A stretch of DNA of 64,000 nucleotides. Source: Streptococcus timonensis. Its GTDB lineage: Bacteria; Bacillota; Bacilli; Lactobacillales; Streptococcaceae. The translations under genes and the position numbers were made by a program. How positions within the stretch are numbered: position 1 is the stretch's first letter; each line of letters begins with the position of its first letter. Positions 1 through 9,087 of the stretch are shown here, piece after piece. The DNA lies in the NCBI RefSeq assembly GCF_900095845.1, contig NZ_FMIX01000004.1, positions 255,501 to 319,500 of the forward strand, given 5' to 3'. The notes beneath the pieces are model-generated. The model was not told the DNA's origin. It saw only the letters and a program-made list of their open reading frames with translations, and did not search any database.

Positions 1-1
1 T

Positions 2-202
2 GAAAAAGTTCCAAGAGACTATATGGATACCAATCTTTTTGATGAATATTTAGTGCAGGTTGAACATGACTTTGCTGGTCTATGCAAGCAGGTGCCACGT
101 GTGATTTCGTCTAATTTTCTTCGCTTAGAAAACGGTGGTGCTTTCCACGATGGTGACTTGATTGTAGACGAATTGATGCGAATTATACAGGTAAGAAAAT
201 GA
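2..202 (+). CDS. yvcK: YvcK/CofD-like protein, C-terminal end only
   Basis: This is the last 66 residues of a reading frame that enters from the left edge; the stop overlaps the whiA start (ATGA). The tail contains [20 protein letters not shown] and ends in a short basic stretch. YvcK-family (gluconeogenesis factor, CofD-like) proteins lie directly upstream of whiA in most Firmicutes, after rapZ, and the C-terminal sequence looks like that family. In Bacillus and Listeria YvcK binds UDP-GlcNAc and links cell-wall precursor state to carbon metabolism. Only the tail is visible, so the call rests on tail sequence plus position. Confidence 0.75.
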   Translation, partial: EKVPRDYMDTNLFDEYLVQVEHDFAGLCKQVPRVISSNFLRLENGGAFHDGDLIVDELMRIIQVRK

Positions 203-1110
203 GTTTTACAGTTGCAGTAAAAGAAGAAATTCTCCGTCGACACCATTTGAGTCGACACGAACTTTCAGCCATTATCAAGATGTCTGGGAGCATAGGTTTG
301 TCTTCTTCAGGGTTAACTTTATCGGTTATAACAGAGAATCCTAAATTAGCTCGCCATCTCTATGAATCTTTTTTACACTTTTATGAAATTAAGTCGGAGA
401 TTCGTCACCATCAAAGAAATAATCTCCGTAAGAATCGTGTTTATACTGTTTATACAGATGAGCGAGTGCAAGAGATATTGAGTGATTTGCATTTAGCTGA
501 TTCTTTCTTTGGACTTGAAACAGGGATTGCACCTGAAATCCTAGCTGATGAGGAAGCAGGCCGTGCCTATCTCCGTGGTGCTTTTTTGGCAAACGGGAGT
601 ATTCGAGACCCAGAATCAGGAAAGTATCAGCTTGAAATTAGTTCTGTTTACTTAGATCATGCTCAAGGGATTGCTTCGCTACTCCAGCATTTTTTGCTAG
701 ATGCCAAGGTAATTGAACGAAAAAAAGGGGCAGTGACCTATCTTCAGCGTGCGGAGGATATTATGGACTTTCTCATAGTCATTGGAGCTATGGAAGCGCG
801 TGATACTTTTGAAGGTGTCAAAATCTTACGAGAAACTCGGAATGACCTTAATCGTGCCAATAATGCAGAGACAGCAAATATTGCTCGAACTATATCCGCC
901 AGCATGAAGACTATTAACAACATTAGTAAAATCATCGATAGGCTAGGCTTGGATAACATCCCAGCTGATTTGCAGGAAGTTGCACGTTTGCGTATTCAAC
1001 ATCCAGACTACTCTATCCAGCAGTTAGCAGATAGTCTAAGCAATCCAATGACTAAGAGTGGGGTCAATCATCGACTCAGAAAAATTAACAAGATTGCAGA
1101 GGAATTATGA
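199..1110 (+). CDS. whiA: DNA-binding protein WhiA
   Basis: A 303-residue protein of normal length for Firmicutes WhiA. The N-terminal two thirds is the LAGLIDADG-homing-endonuclease-like fold (residues about 1-195, including [12 protein letters not shown]), and the C-terminal part (about 215-300) is a helix-turn-helix region with [20 protein letters not shown]. WhiA is a nucleoid-associated or transcription factor affecting cell division and chromosome segregation in low-GC Gram-positives; it has no nuclease activity. It is translationally coupled to the upstream yvcK tail by a 4-nt overlap. The start is fixed by that overlap and by the conserved [10 protein letters not shown] beginning. Confidence 0.95.
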   Translation: MSFTVAVKEEILRRHHLSRHELSAIIKMSGSIGLSSSGLTLSVITENPKLARHLYESFLHFYEIKSEIRHHQRNNLRKNRVYTVYTDERVQEILSDLHLADSFFGLETGIAPEILADEEAGRAYLRGAFLANGSIRDPESGKYQLEISSVYLDHAQGIASLLQHFLLDAKVIERKKGAVTYLQRAEDIMDFLIVIGAMEARDTFEGVKILRETRNDLNRANNAETANIARTISASMKTINNISKIIDRLGLDNIPADLQEVARLRIQHPDYSIQQLADSLSNPMTKSGVNHRLRKINKIAEEL

Positions 1111-1218
1111 ATAGAGCACATAAGATAAGCGGATTTTAAGCTTCTATATGTGTTTACGGGTATGAATTTGATAAAGAAGGGTGTACTCATGCTTTGAATT
1201 CTAGGGATATGAAAATAG

Positions 1219-1247
1219 TTGTAAAAACTCTTAATTCTTGGTACAAT
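1219..1247 (+). promoter_or_regulatory. sigma-A promoter for a small RNA
   Basis: The -35 TTGTAA (1219-1224) and -10 TACAAT (1242-1247) are separated by 17 bp. No convincing open reading frame follows before the terminator at 1411-1440, so the promoter appears to drive a non-coding transcript starting near 1254. Confidence 0.6.
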
Positions 1248-1253
1248 AGAAAT

Positions 1254-1440
1254 AAATAAGTAGGGTAGTAGTTTACGAGTGAAAACATGGTATAGCACCT
1301 TTGAAAGAAGATGGATTTAGCGAGGGTACACTGAGTTTAGTAGTATCTAGCTATTGAAGCTTGTGCTATTATCAAGACGACGGTTGAAATCCGTCCACCT
1401 ATAATGATTAGCCTCAACTTAATGTTGGGGCTTTTGTCTT
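1254..1440 (+). ncRNA. putative structured small RNA of about 185 nt
   Basis: This stretch lies in the 450-bp gap between whiA and the convergent ferredoxin-NADP reductase. It has a good promoter upstream and an intrinsic terminator at its end. By eye the transcript folds into several helices: ATAGCAC (about 1293) can pair with GTGCTAT (about 1363), enclosing a bulged hairpin around 1334-1356, followed by a GACGG/CCGTC hairpin near 1378-1395 and the terminator stem. No coding potential was found. I do not recognise the family. A 6S RNA was considered from its size, but I could not make the 5' and 3' ends form the required closing stem. Confidence 0.5.
1411..1440 (+). terminator. intrinsic terminator of the small RNA
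   Basis: The stem GCCTCAAC (1411-1418) pairs with GTTGGGGC (1424-1431) through a 5-nt loop and one G-U pair, followed by a T-rich tail. Confidence 0.7.
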
Positions 1441-1559
1441 AATTCAGTCTTTTTTTCTACAATCAAAGTAGCCTTTATAATATTTCTAGAGGATTTACAT
1501 GTTGAGAATAATATAATTCCATTATAAAACCACGAATCGTATGATCCGTGGTTTTTTTC

Positions 1560-2528
1560 TTATAAACTTGTTGAGTGTTTTGGTTGTACTTTTTGTTCTG
1601 GGTCGATGTAGTTAATGGCATTGTTAACAGCAGTTGGTGCTTCACCGAGACCTGTTGCAATCAAGTCAATCTTACCATCGTAGTAGCAGCAATCTCCAAT
1701 TGCGTAAATTCCAGCTTGGCTTGACTCCTGCTTGCTATTGACGATAATCTTGTGACGGTTAAGGTCAAGTCCCCAGTTTTTAAGATTACCAACTGATGAT
1801 TTGAAGCCATAGTTGACAAAGAGGTGGTCGAGTTCAATAGTTTCGGTCTCATCGGATTTGACTTTTGTGATTTCAAGCTTGTCAAGAGTTTTTCCATCTC
1901 CAAGAAGTTGACTTGGCACAAATGGTGTTTTGATACTAACAGATGATTCTTGAAGGGCTTGGACACTATGTTCGAGGGCCCGGAAGTTATCTCGACGGTG
2001 AACAAGTGTAGTTGGAGCAATCTTTTCAAAAGCTAAGGCCCAGTCCACAGCAGAGTCTCCTCCACCCAGAATGGTTACTTTCTTGCCAGCATATTGTTGA
2101 ATATTAGACACATGGTAGTGGATGTTCTCACAATTTTCAACACCTTCTAATTCCAGTGGACGTGGCTTAAAGGCTCCTCCACCCATGGCGATAATGATAG
2201 TTTTTGTGAGGTGACTTCCTTTGTTGGTCTCGATGCTAAAATGGTCATCTTCTTTTTTGATATCCATAACAGTTTCGTTTAGATGAATAGCTGTTTCAAA
2301 GGTATTGAGCTGTTCAATCAAACGACGTGTCAATTCTTCTCCAGTTAGATTTGGAAAACCAGGAACATCGAGGATTTGTTTTTCAGGGTAGAGAATAGCA
2401 GGTTGGCCACCTAGTTGTGGAAGAGAGTCGATAATTTGGACTTTAGCTTGGCGTAGGTGAGCATAGAATGCGGCAAACAGGCCTACAGGACCACCTCCGA
2501 CGATGGTAATGTCATAGAGTTGAGACAT
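1560..2528 (-). CDS. ferredoxin--NADP(+) reductase, thioredoxin-reductase-like (YumC type)
   Basis: A 322-residue FAD/NAD(P) oxidoreductase. The FAD-binding GGGPVG is at residues 11-16, a second dinucleotide motif GGGDSA lies mid-protein, and a C-terminal YAIGD FAD motif follows. The redox-active CxxC of true thioredoxin reductases is absent, which places it with the YumC-type ferredoxin/flavodoxin-NADP reductases. It likely moves electrons between NADPH and ferredoxin or flavodoxin in the cytoplasm. It is monocistronic, on the minus strand, divergent from cdaA. The start is preceded by AAAGGAG. Confidence 0.88.
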   Translation of the reverse strand: MSQLYDITIVGGGPVGLFAAFYAHLRQAKVQIIDSLPQLGGQPAILYPEKQILDVPGFPNLTGEELTRRLIEQLNTFETAIHLNETVMDIKKEDDHFSIETNKGSHLTKTIIIAMGGGAFKPRPLELEGVENCENIHYHVSNIQQYAGKKVTILGGGDSAVDWALAFEKIAPTTLVHRRDNFRALEHSVQALQESSVSIKTPFVPSQLLGDGKTLDKLEITKVKSDETETIELDHLFVNYGFKSSVGNLKNWGLDLNRHKIIVNSKQESSQAGIYAIGDCCYYDGKIDLIATGLGEAPTAVNNAINYIDPEQKVQPKHSTSL

Positions 2529-2557
2529 GGTTTCTCCTTTGTGTTTTCTATTTTCTT

Positions 2558-2585
2558 ATTCTATCATATTTTGTGACAATGTAAA
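2558..2585 (-). promoter_or_regulatory. promoter of the ferredoxin-NADP reductase gene
   Basis: On the minus strand the -35 TTTACA (complement of 2580-2585) and -10 TAGAAT (complement of 2558-2563) are 16 bp apart. The spacer carries ATTGTCACAAAAT (complement of 2568-2580). The same 13-mer occurs four bases upstream of the -10 of the gene at 15780. Confidence 0.5.
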
Positions 2586-2618
2586 ATAATGTAGGATGAA
2601 GAAAAATTTTACAGAAAA

Positions 2619-2627
2619 TGATATAAT
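2619..2627 (+). promoter_or_regulatory. extended -10 promoter of cdaA operon
   Basis: TGATATAAT lies 36 nt before the cdaA start and is an extended -10 element. No good -35 is present, as is common for streptococcal extended -10 promoters. Confidence 0.5.
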
Positions 2628-2662
2628 GAAGAGAAGCTTTTTTAACGCGGAGGAGACCTTGG

Positions 2663-3520
2663 ATGAATTTCCAGCAATTATCTAATTCCCAATACTGGTC
2701 TAGTTTATTTTCCAGTCCCTGGAGTATAGTAATCAATCTGATAGATATTCTGATTGTTACTTACATCTTATATCAATTTACAAAATCAATCGCAGGAACT
2801 AAAATCATGATTCTAGTTCGTGGGGTATTAGTCTTTATTTTAGCTCAAATATTAGCTAATTTTTTGGGTTTGACGACTATTTCTTGGTTGATTAACCAAT
2901 TGATTACCTATGGGGTTATTGCAGCAGTTGTTATCTTTTCTCCTGAAATTCGAACTGGTCTGGAGCGATTGGGTCGTGCAACAGAATTCTTTTCTAGTAC
3001 TCCAATTAGTTCAGAAGAACAAATGATCCGTGCTTTCGTTAAATCAGTTGAATATATGAGCCCTCGTAAAATAGGAGCCTTGGTAGCTGTTCAACGTGTC
3101 AGAACCTTACAAGAATATATTTCGACTGGGATTCCTTTAGATGCAAAAATTTCAGCAGAACTTTTGATCAATATTTTTATTCCTAATACTCCTTTGCATG
3201 ATGGTGCAGTAATTGTTAAAGGGGAACGTATAGCTGTAACCTCGGCCTATCTTCCTTTGACCGAAAATATGGGAATTTCAAAGGAATTTGGTACTCGTCA
3301 CCGTGCGGCGATTGGTTTATCAGAAGCTTCTGATGCTCTCACTTTTGTTGTTTCAGAAGAAACTGGTGGCATTTCTATTACTCATAACGGTGTCTTTAAA
3401 CACGATCTGACCATTGAAGAGTTTGAAGCAGAATTGCGAAAAATTCTTGTCCCAGTAACCACACAAGAAGCAAGCCTGATAGAACGTGTACTAGGAGGTT
3501 GGAAACATGAAAAGGAATAG
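2663..3520 (+). CDS. cdaA: diadenylate cyclase CdaA
   Basis: A 285-residue membrane diadenylate cyclase making c-di-AMP from two ATP. Three N-terminal membrane segments (residues about 21-40, 46-68 and 76-93) precede the DAC domain. The catalytic DGA is at 180-182 and RHR at 212-214, both intact. C-di-AMP controls potassium and osmolyte transport and wall homeostasis. The gene overlaps cdaR by 14 bp and is followed by glmM, the conserved Firmicutes cdaA-cdaR-glmM module in which CdaR and GlmM modulate the cyclase. A GGAGGAG-type ribosome site supports the start. Confidence 0.96.
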   Translation: MNFQQLSNSQYWSSLFSSPWSIVINLIDILIVTYILYQFTKSIAGTKIMILVRGVLVFILAQILANFLGLTTISWLINQLITYGVIAAVVIFSPEIRTGLERLGRATEFFSSTPISSEEQMIRAFVKSVEYMSPRKIGALVAVQRVRTLQEYISTGIPLDAKISAELLINIFIPNTPLHDGAVIVKGERIAVTSAYLPLTENMGISKEFGTRHRAAIGLSEASDALTFVVSEETGGISITHNGVFKHDLTIEEFEAELRKILVPVTTQEASLIERVLGGWKHEKE

Positions 3521-4286
3521 TCTTTACATTATCACTTCTTTCCTATTTGCATGTATTTTATTTGTATATGCGACATCTATCAATTATCAAAATAATAGTA
3601 ATGCCAGAACTACGAAGACAGAAACTTATACAAATACAGTTTTAAATGTACCTATTGATATTCAATATGATAGTGATCAGTATTTTATCAGTGGCTTTAG
3701 TTCAGAGGTTACCGTCTTCTTAACAGGATCAAATCGTGTTACGTTGGCCAGTGAAATGAAAGAAAGCACTCGTAAATTTAAAGTAACAGCCGACTTGACT
3801 CAAGCGACAGAAGGAATTATTGAAGTTCCCTTAACTATTGAGAATCTTCCGAGTGGATTAACAGCAGTTGCAACTCCTCAGAAAATAACAGTCAAGATTG
3901 GGAAAAAAGTCACACGGGATAATGTCCCAGTCATTCCACAAATTGATTATAGTCAAATTGACGACAGCATCGTCGTTGATGGTGTCTTTATTTCAAATGA
4001 ACGGGTTTCAGTAACAAGTGATGAAGATACCTTATCTAAAATCGATAAAATTGTTGCTATGTTACAGACCAGCGAGAGACTAACTGGGAACTATTCAGGT
4101 TCCGTTCCTTTGCAAGCTATAGATAAAAATGGGACAGTTCTCCCTGTTGTAATTACTCCGTATGAAACAACAATGAAAGTTGTAACAAGACCAGTTCGAA
4201 ATACAAGTAGTTCGACCACTACAACAACTCATTCATCTACAACAAATTCGGATGCAAATACAGATGCTGCAAAAAAAGAACAATAA
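3507..4286 (+). CDS. cdaR: CdaR (YbbR-domain regulator of CdaA)
   Basis: A 259-residue extracytoplasmic protein with one N-terminal membrane anchor (about 7-23) and two YbbR-like repeat domains (roughly 40-140 and 145-230), ending in a Ser/Thr-rich low-complexity tail. Other family members carry up to four YbbR domains, so this is a short version. CdaR binds CdaA at the membrane and regulates c-di-AMP synthesis. Its start lies within the cdaA end, indicating translational coupling. Confidence 0.9.
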   Translation: MKRNSLYIITSFLFACILFVYATSINYQNNSNARTTKTETYTNTVLNVPIDIQYDSDQYFISGFSSEVTVFLTGSNRVTLASEMKESTRKFKVTADLTQATEGIIEVPLTIENLPSGLTAVATPQKITVKIGKKVTRDNVPVIPQIDYSQIDDSIVVDGVFISNERVSVTSDEDTLSKIDKIVAMLQTSERLTGNYSGSVPLQAIDKNGTVLPVVITPYETTMKVVTRPVRNTSSSTTTTTHSSTTNSDANTDAAKKEQ

Positions 4287-4312
4287 AAATTTCTTAGAAA
4301 AGGATAATAATC

Positions 4313-5662
4313 ATGGGTAAATATTTTGGAACGGACGGTGTCCGTGGAGAAGCTAATGTAGAATTAACGCCAGAATTGGCTTTTAAACTAGGTCGCTTTG
4401 GAGGTTATGTCCTCAGTCAACACGCGACAGAGGCACCAAAAGTTTTTGTAGGGCGTGATACACGTATTTCAGGTGAAATGCTTGAATCAGCTTTAATTGC
4501 GGGTCTCCTCTCAGTAGGAATCCATGTATACAAACTTGGGGTTCTTGCAACTCCAGCAGTTGCCTACCTAGTTAAAACTGAAGGAGCTAGTGCAGGTGTT
4601 ATGATTTCAGCCAGCCACAACCCAGCTCTTGATAACGGTATTAAATTCTTTGGTGGTGATGGCTTTAAGTTAGATGATGATAAGGAAACAGAAATCGAAG
4701 CTTTGTTGGATGCGAGTGAAGATACTCTTCCACGTCCAAGTGCAGAAGGTTTAGGTTCTGTTGTGGATTATCCAGAAGGACTACGCAAGTATGAAGGATA
4801 TCTAGTTTCAACAGGAACTCCACTTGAAGGAATGAAAGTGGCCTTGGATACTGCTAATGGTGCAGCTTCAACTAGTGCTCGTCAGATTTTTGCAGATTTG
4901 GGAGCTCAATTGACTATTATTGGGGAAACTCCAGATGGTCTTAATATCAACTTGAATGTTGGTTCTACACATCCTGAGGCTTTGCAAGAGCTCGTGAAAG
5001 AAAGTCAGTCTGCTATTGGTTTAGCTTTTGATGGGGATAGTGATCGTCTCATTGCGGTTGATGAAAATGGAGAGATTGTCGATGGTGATAAAATTATGTA
5101 TATCATCGGGAAGTATCTTTCTGAAAAAGGTCAGTTGGCCCAAAACACAATCGTGACAACAGTCATGTCTAACCTTGGTTTCCATAAGGCCTTGGATCGA
5201 GAAGGGATTAACAAAACTGTTACTGCAGTTGGAGATCGTTACGTAGTTGAAGAAATGAGAAAGTCTGGCTATAACCTTGGAGGTGAGCAGTCTGGTCACG
5301 TCATCCTGATGGATTATAACACAACGGGAGATGGTCAATTATCAGCTGTTCAATTAACTAAAATCATGAAGGAAACTGGTAAGAGCTTATCTCAATTGGC
5401 TTCAGAAGTGACTATCTATCCTCAAAAGCTAGTTAATATTCGTGTAGAGAATGCCATGAAGGAAAAAGCCATGGAAGTACCGGCTATCAAGGCTATTATC
5501 GATAAGATGGAAGAAGAAATGGCAGGAAATGGCCGTATTCTTGTACGTCCAAGTGGAACAGAGCCACTTTTACGTGTGATGGCAGAAGCACCTACAACTG
5601 AAGCTGTAGATTACTATGTGGACACTATAGCTGCGGTCGTTAAAGAAGAGATTGGAATTTAG
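4313..5662 (+). CDS. glmM: phosphoglucosamine mutase
   Basis: A 449-residue enzyme that interconverts glucosamine-6-phosphate and glucosamine-1-phosphate on the route to UDP-GlcNAc and peptidoglycan. The phosphoserine motif SASHNP has its serine at residue 101. The metal-binding DGDSDR loop and the substrate loop GEQSGH follow, and the C-terminal RPSGTEP phosphate-binding motif is present. It is full length and third in the cdaA-cdaR-glmM operon, 26 bp after cdaR. Confidence 0.97.
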   Translation: MGKYFGTDGVRGEANVELTPELAFKLGRFGGYVLSQHATEAPKVFVGRDTRISGEMLESALIAGLLSVGIHVYKLGVLATPAVAYLVKTEGASAGVMISASHNPALDNGIKFFGGDGFKLDDDKETEIEALLDASEDTLPRPSAEGLGSVVDYPEGLRKYEGYLVSTGTPLEGMKVALDTANGAASTSARQIFADLGAQLTIIGETPDGLNINLNVGSTHPEALQELVKESQSAIGLAFDGDSDRLIAVDENGEIVDGDKIMYIIGKYLSEKGQLAQNTIVTTVMSNLGFHKALDREGINKTVTAVGDRYVVEEMRKSGYNLGGEQSGHVILMDYNTTGDGQLSAVQLTKIMKETGKSLSQLASEVTIYPQKLVNIRVENAMKEKAMEVPAIKAIIDKMEEEMAGNGRILVRPSGTEPLLRVMAEAPTTEAVDYYVDTIAAVVKEEIGI

Positions 5663-5728
5663 ATAATTCAGCAGAAAATTTGGAAATATGATACAATGTC
5701 AAAGTAAATTGTATCAATGGAGATAAAT

Positions 5729-6103
5729 ATGAATTTAAAACGTGAACAAGAATTTGTCAGTCAGTATCATTTTGATGCTCGTAATTTCGAATGGGAAAAT
5801 GAAAATGGTGTCCCTGAAACCAAGGTTGATGTCAATTTCCAATTACTTCAACATGATCAAGAAAATCAAGTGACTTCTCTTATTGTTATTTTGAGCTTTA
5901 TGATTGTTTTTGATAAATTGGTTATTAGTGGTACTATTTCTCAAGTTAACCATGTGGAAGATCGTATTGTGGATCAACCAAGTGACTTTAGTCAAGAAGA
6001 AGTTGAGATGCTTGCTCGTCCTTCTTTGGATATGCTAAACCGTTTGACTTATGAAGTAACGGAAATTGCACTAGATTTACCAGGAATTAATTTGGAGTTT
6101 TAA
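5729..6103 (+). CDS. DUF1149 family protein
   Basis: A 124-residue acidic cytoplasmic protein of the DUF1149 family, related to SecB-like folds, with no established function. An in-frame ATG lies 12 nt upstream at 5717, but GGAG at 5719-5722 overlaps that codon and sits 6 nt before the ATG at 5729, so 5729 is preferred. The family is common in streptococci and enterococci. No enzymatic motifs or membrane segments are visible. Confidence 0.85.
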   Translation: MNLKREQEFVSQYHFDARNFEWENENGVPETKVDVNFQLLQHDQENQVTSLIVILSFMIVFDKLVISGTISQVNHVEDRIVDQPSDFSQEEVEMLARPSLDMLNRLTYEVTEIALDLPGINLEF

Positions 6104-6107
6104 AAAA

Positions 6108-6956
6108 ATGAAATTAGCGGTCATAACAGACTCATCTGCTTTTCTACAAGCGGAAACCTTGCGGAAAGAAGATTTATTTGTGCTTGACATTCCTGTCAAT
6201 ATCGACGGACAGGAGTATGTTGAAGGTGTAAATCTAACCGCTCAAGAATTTTATGAAAAAATGGCTCGTTCATCTGAACTACCTAAAACCAGTCAACCAA
6301 GTATTGCCAAATTGGATGAGATTTTAAGTTCCTTGAAAGAACAAGGTTACACTCATGCTTTAGGACTTTTCTTGTCGTCTGGTATTTCAGGCTTTCATCA
6401 AAATATCCAGTATATGAAGGATGAATTTGAAGGTTTAACAATTGCTTTTCCTGATACTCGCATTACAAGTGATCCCTTAGGATTTATGGTGGAAAGTGTT
6501 TTTCAATGGGTAGAAAATGGTGACGATTTTAATACTATCTTAGAGAAACTAGATAAACAAATCACTAAAACATCTGCTTTTATCATGGTTGACGATCTTG
6601 ACCATCTGGTGAAGGGGGGAAGATTATCCAATGGAGCAGCTATTTTAGGAAATCTTCTTAGTATCAAGCCTATTCTTTACTTTAATGAACAAGGTGTCAT
6701 TGAAGTTTATGAAAAAGTTCGTACGGAAAAGAAGGCAACTAAACGTTTGGTAGAAATTATCAAAGAGTTGACAAAAGATGGAGACTACCGTATTACGGTT
6801 ATTCATGGAAATGCTCCTGAAAAAGCAGAGGAATTGCGTCAGCAGTTACTTGAAAGTGGAGTAACAAGTAATATTGAAATAGCGACCATCGGTAGTGTGA
6901 TTGGAACCCACCTTGGTGAAGGTAGTATTGCTCTGAGCTACACTCCAATTGTATAG
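6108..6956 (+). CDS. DegV family fatty-acid-binding protein
   Basis: A 282-residue DegV-fold protein with the N-terminal ITDSSAFL motif, TSQPS at about residue 61 and SSGISG near 87-92. These contact the carboxylate of a bound fatty acid in structures of the family. Such proteins deliver exogenous fatty acids to the FakA kinase (FakB role) in Gram-positives. This paralogue is not next to fakA here, so a FakB role is inference. It follows the DUF1149 gene by 4 bp and is probably co-transcribed with it. Confidence 0.87.
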   Translation: MKLAVITDSSAFLQAETLRKEDLFVLDIPVNIDGQEYVEGVNLTAQEFYEKMARSSELPKTSQPSIAKLDEILSSLKEQGYTHALGLFLSSGISGFHQNIQYMKDEFEGLTIAFPDTRITSDPLGFMVESVFQWVENGDDFNTILEKLDKQITKTSAFIMVDDLDHLVKGGRLSNGAAILGNLLSIKPILYFNEQGVIEVYEKVRTEKKATKRLVEIIKELTKDGDYRITVIHGNAPEKAEELRQQLLESGVTSNIEIATIGSVIGTHLGEGSIALSYTPIV

Positions 6957-7123
6957 TGTCGTAATGTGGACAGATATCGCCCTTTGTATCTTAGAATTTG
7001 AACACGCCTGGAACTCTCTGTGAAAAATCGCTCTTCCAAGGGGGAGAAACTCCTTGATTAGAACTCTTAGTTTCACTTTGTATTCATACGGGCTTGATAT
7101 CTTAGATAGGAGTTGAGATAGAA

Positions 7124-7891
7124 ATGAGTATTCGTGTAATTATTGCAGGATTTAAGGGTAAGATGGGACAAGCTGCTTGTCAAATGGTGCTAGCAGATCC
7201 GGCCTTAGATTTAGTTGCAGTTATAGACCCTTCTGAGAAAGTAGATTCTTGGCAAGGTGTTCCTGTATACAATGATAAGGAAACCCTAATTGGTATTAGT
7301 GCTGATGTTTGGGTGGATTTTACAACTCCAGCAGTTGCTTATGAGAATACACGCTTTGCTCTTGAAAATGGCTTTGCTCCAGTAGTAGGAACGACAGGTT
7401 TCACCAGTCAAGAAATCGAAGAATTAAAAGAATTGTCTCGTTCCAAAGGCTTGGGTGGCTTGATTGCTCCTAACTTTGCCTTGGGTGCTGTCTTACTTAT
7501 GCAATTTGCAGCACAGGCAGCTAAATACTTTCCAAATGTGGAGATTATTGAACTTCACCATGATAAGAAAAAAGATGCTCCGAGCGGGACAGCAATCAAA
7601 ACAGCTGAGTTGATGGCTGAAGTTCGTGAGTCTATTCAACAAGGTGCTAGTGATGAGGAGGAACTCATTGCTGGAGCCCGTGGAGCCGACTTTGATGGTA
7701 TGAGAATTCACTCAGTTCGCTTGCCAGGTCTTGTGGCCCATCAGGAAGTTATTTTTGGAAATCAGGGAGAAGGATTGACTCTGCGTCATGACTCCTATGA
7801 TCGTAGCTCCTTCATGACAGGGGTGAATTTGGGAATCAAAGAAGTTGTCAAGCGTCATGAGCTTGTCTATGGATTAGAACACTTACTATGA
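7124..7891 (+). CDS. dapB: 4-hydroxy-tetrahydrodipicolinate reductase
   Basis: A 255-residue enzyme of the lysine/peptidoglycan cross-link precursor pathway. The N-terminal GFKGKMGQ is the nucleotide-binding loop, and [15 protein letters not shown] is the signature with the catalytic histidine and lysine. The start follows TAGGAG. The stop overlaps the cca start (ATGA), so the two genes are coupled. The 167-bp upstream gap holds no clear promoter or gene, only short open stretches broken by stops. Confidence 0.95.
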   Translation: MSIRVIIAGFKGKMGQAACQMVLADPALDLVAVIDPSEKVDSWQGVPVYNDKETLIGISADVWVDFTTPAVAYENTRFALENGFAPVVGTTGFTSQEIEELKELSRSKGLGGLIAPNFALGAVLLMQFAAQAAKYFPNVEIIELHHDKKKDAPSGTAIKTAELMAEVRESIQQGASDEEELIAGARGADFDGMRIHSVRLPGLVAHQEVIFGNQGEGLTLRHDSYDRSSFMTGVNLGIKEVVKRHELVYGLEHLL

Positions 7892-9087
7892 AATTAACAA
7901 AAATGCCTTCTGAATTTCAGAAGGCTTTACCAGTATTAGAAAAAATTAAAGAAGCAGGATTTGAGGCTTATTTTGTGGGTGGCTCTGTTAGGGATGCCCT
8001 ACTCAATCGTCCCATCCATGATGTGGATATTGCGACTTCATCTTATCCTGAAGAGACTAAGCAGATTTTTCCACGCACAGCTGATATCGGCATTGAGCAT
8101 GGGACCGTTTTGGTTTTAGATGGAGATGAAGAGTACGAGGTCACCACTTTTCGGACGGAAGATGTCTATGTAGACTATCGGAGACCAAGTTCTGTTTCTT
8201 TTGTTCGTTCACTTGAAGAAGATCTCAAACGCCGAGATTTCACAGTCAATGCCTTTGCCTTGGATGAGACAGGGGAAATCGTCGATTTATTTGATGGTCT
8301 CAAAGATTTAGAAAATCAGGTCCTGCGTGCAGTTGGTGTAGCTAGTGAACGTTTCAATGAAGACGCGCTACGCATCATGCGTGGCTTTCGTTTCCAAGCT
8401 AGTCTTGGTTTTGAACTCGAGCAAGAAACGTTTGAAGCGATGAAGGCCTTAACGCCACTCTTAGATAGAATCTCTGTGGAACGCACCTTTGTCGAGTTTG
8501 ATAAGCTTTTACTGGCTCCCTATTGGCGAGTAGGTTTATCTTCTATGATTGAGAGTCAAGCTTATGATTATCTTCCAGATATGGTAGGCAGTCAGGAGAA
8601 ACTCCAGTCTTTGTTTGATTTAGAAAAAGATTTTACTTTTGAATCTTCTGAGCAAGCTTGGGCAGCACTTTTATGGGTTTTAGAAGTGGAAGATACTCAA
8701 CAATTTTTGAAACATTGGAAGACTTCACGCCAATTTGCCAAGCAGGTACAGGATTTGCTATCTATTTTGGCTCTCCGAGAAGAAGGGGAACTAGGTAACC
8801 GTGATTGTTACCGTTTTGATTTGGACTTTCTTCTACAGGCTGAAAATCTTCGCAGAGCTCAAGGAAAGGAAGTCAACCCACAAGCAATCACAGAAACCTA
8901 CGAGAGCTTGACTATTCATGATAAGAAAGAGATGCAAATTAATGGTGGCATTCTCATCAAGGAATATGGCTATCATCCAGGTCCAGAATTAGGAGATGTT
9001 TTAGAGGAAATTGAGTACGCTATTGTGGATGGTAATCTAGATAATGAAGTGGAAGCCATTCATGCATACTTAAGGGAGAGAAAATGA
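7888..9087 (+). CDS. cca: CCA tRNA nucleotidyltransferase
   Basis: A 399-residue class II nucleotidyltransferase that adds or repairs the 3' CCA of tRNAs. The catalytic GGSVRD and DVDIATS carboxylates lie within the first 50 residues, RRDFTVNA at about 110-117, and the nucleotide-recognition region [13 protein letters not shown] after that. It overlaps dapB by 4 nt upstream and the ABC-F gene by 4 nt downstream. The dapB-cca-ABC order matches what I recall from pneumococcus. Confidence 0.95.
   Translation: MKLTKMPSEFQKALPVLEKIKEAGFEAYFVGGSVRDALLNRPIHDVDIATSSYPEETKQIFPRTADIGIEHGTVLVLDGDEEYEVTTFRTEDVYVDYRRPSSVSFVRSLEEDLKRRDFTVNAFALDETGEIVDLFDGLKDLENQVLRAVGVASERFNEDALRIMRGFRFQASLGFELEQETFEAMKALTPLLDRISVERTFVEFDKLLLAPYWRVGLSSMIESQAYDYLPDMVGSQEKLQSLFDLEKDFTFESSEQAWAALLWVLEVEDTQQFLKHWKTSRQFAKQVQDLLSILALREEGELGNRDCYRFDLDFLLQAENLRRAQGKEVNPQAITETYESLTIHDKKEMQINGGILIKEYGYHPGPELGDVLEEIEYAIVDGNLDNEVEAIHAYLRERK

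Noticed and set aside
1254..1440. Assignment of the small RNA to 6S RNA
   Set aside because: Size fits, but I could not pair the 5' and 3' ends into the long closing stem or form the central open-promoter-like bubble.
1560..2528. Thioredoxin reductase as the product
   Set aside because: The CxxC redox motif of thioredoxin reductases is missing, so the ferredoxin-NADP reductase type fits better.
6957..7123. Degenerate coding remnant between the DegV gene and dapB
   Set aside because: Short open stretches exist in two frames, but none resembles a known protein and no consistent frameshift model emerged.
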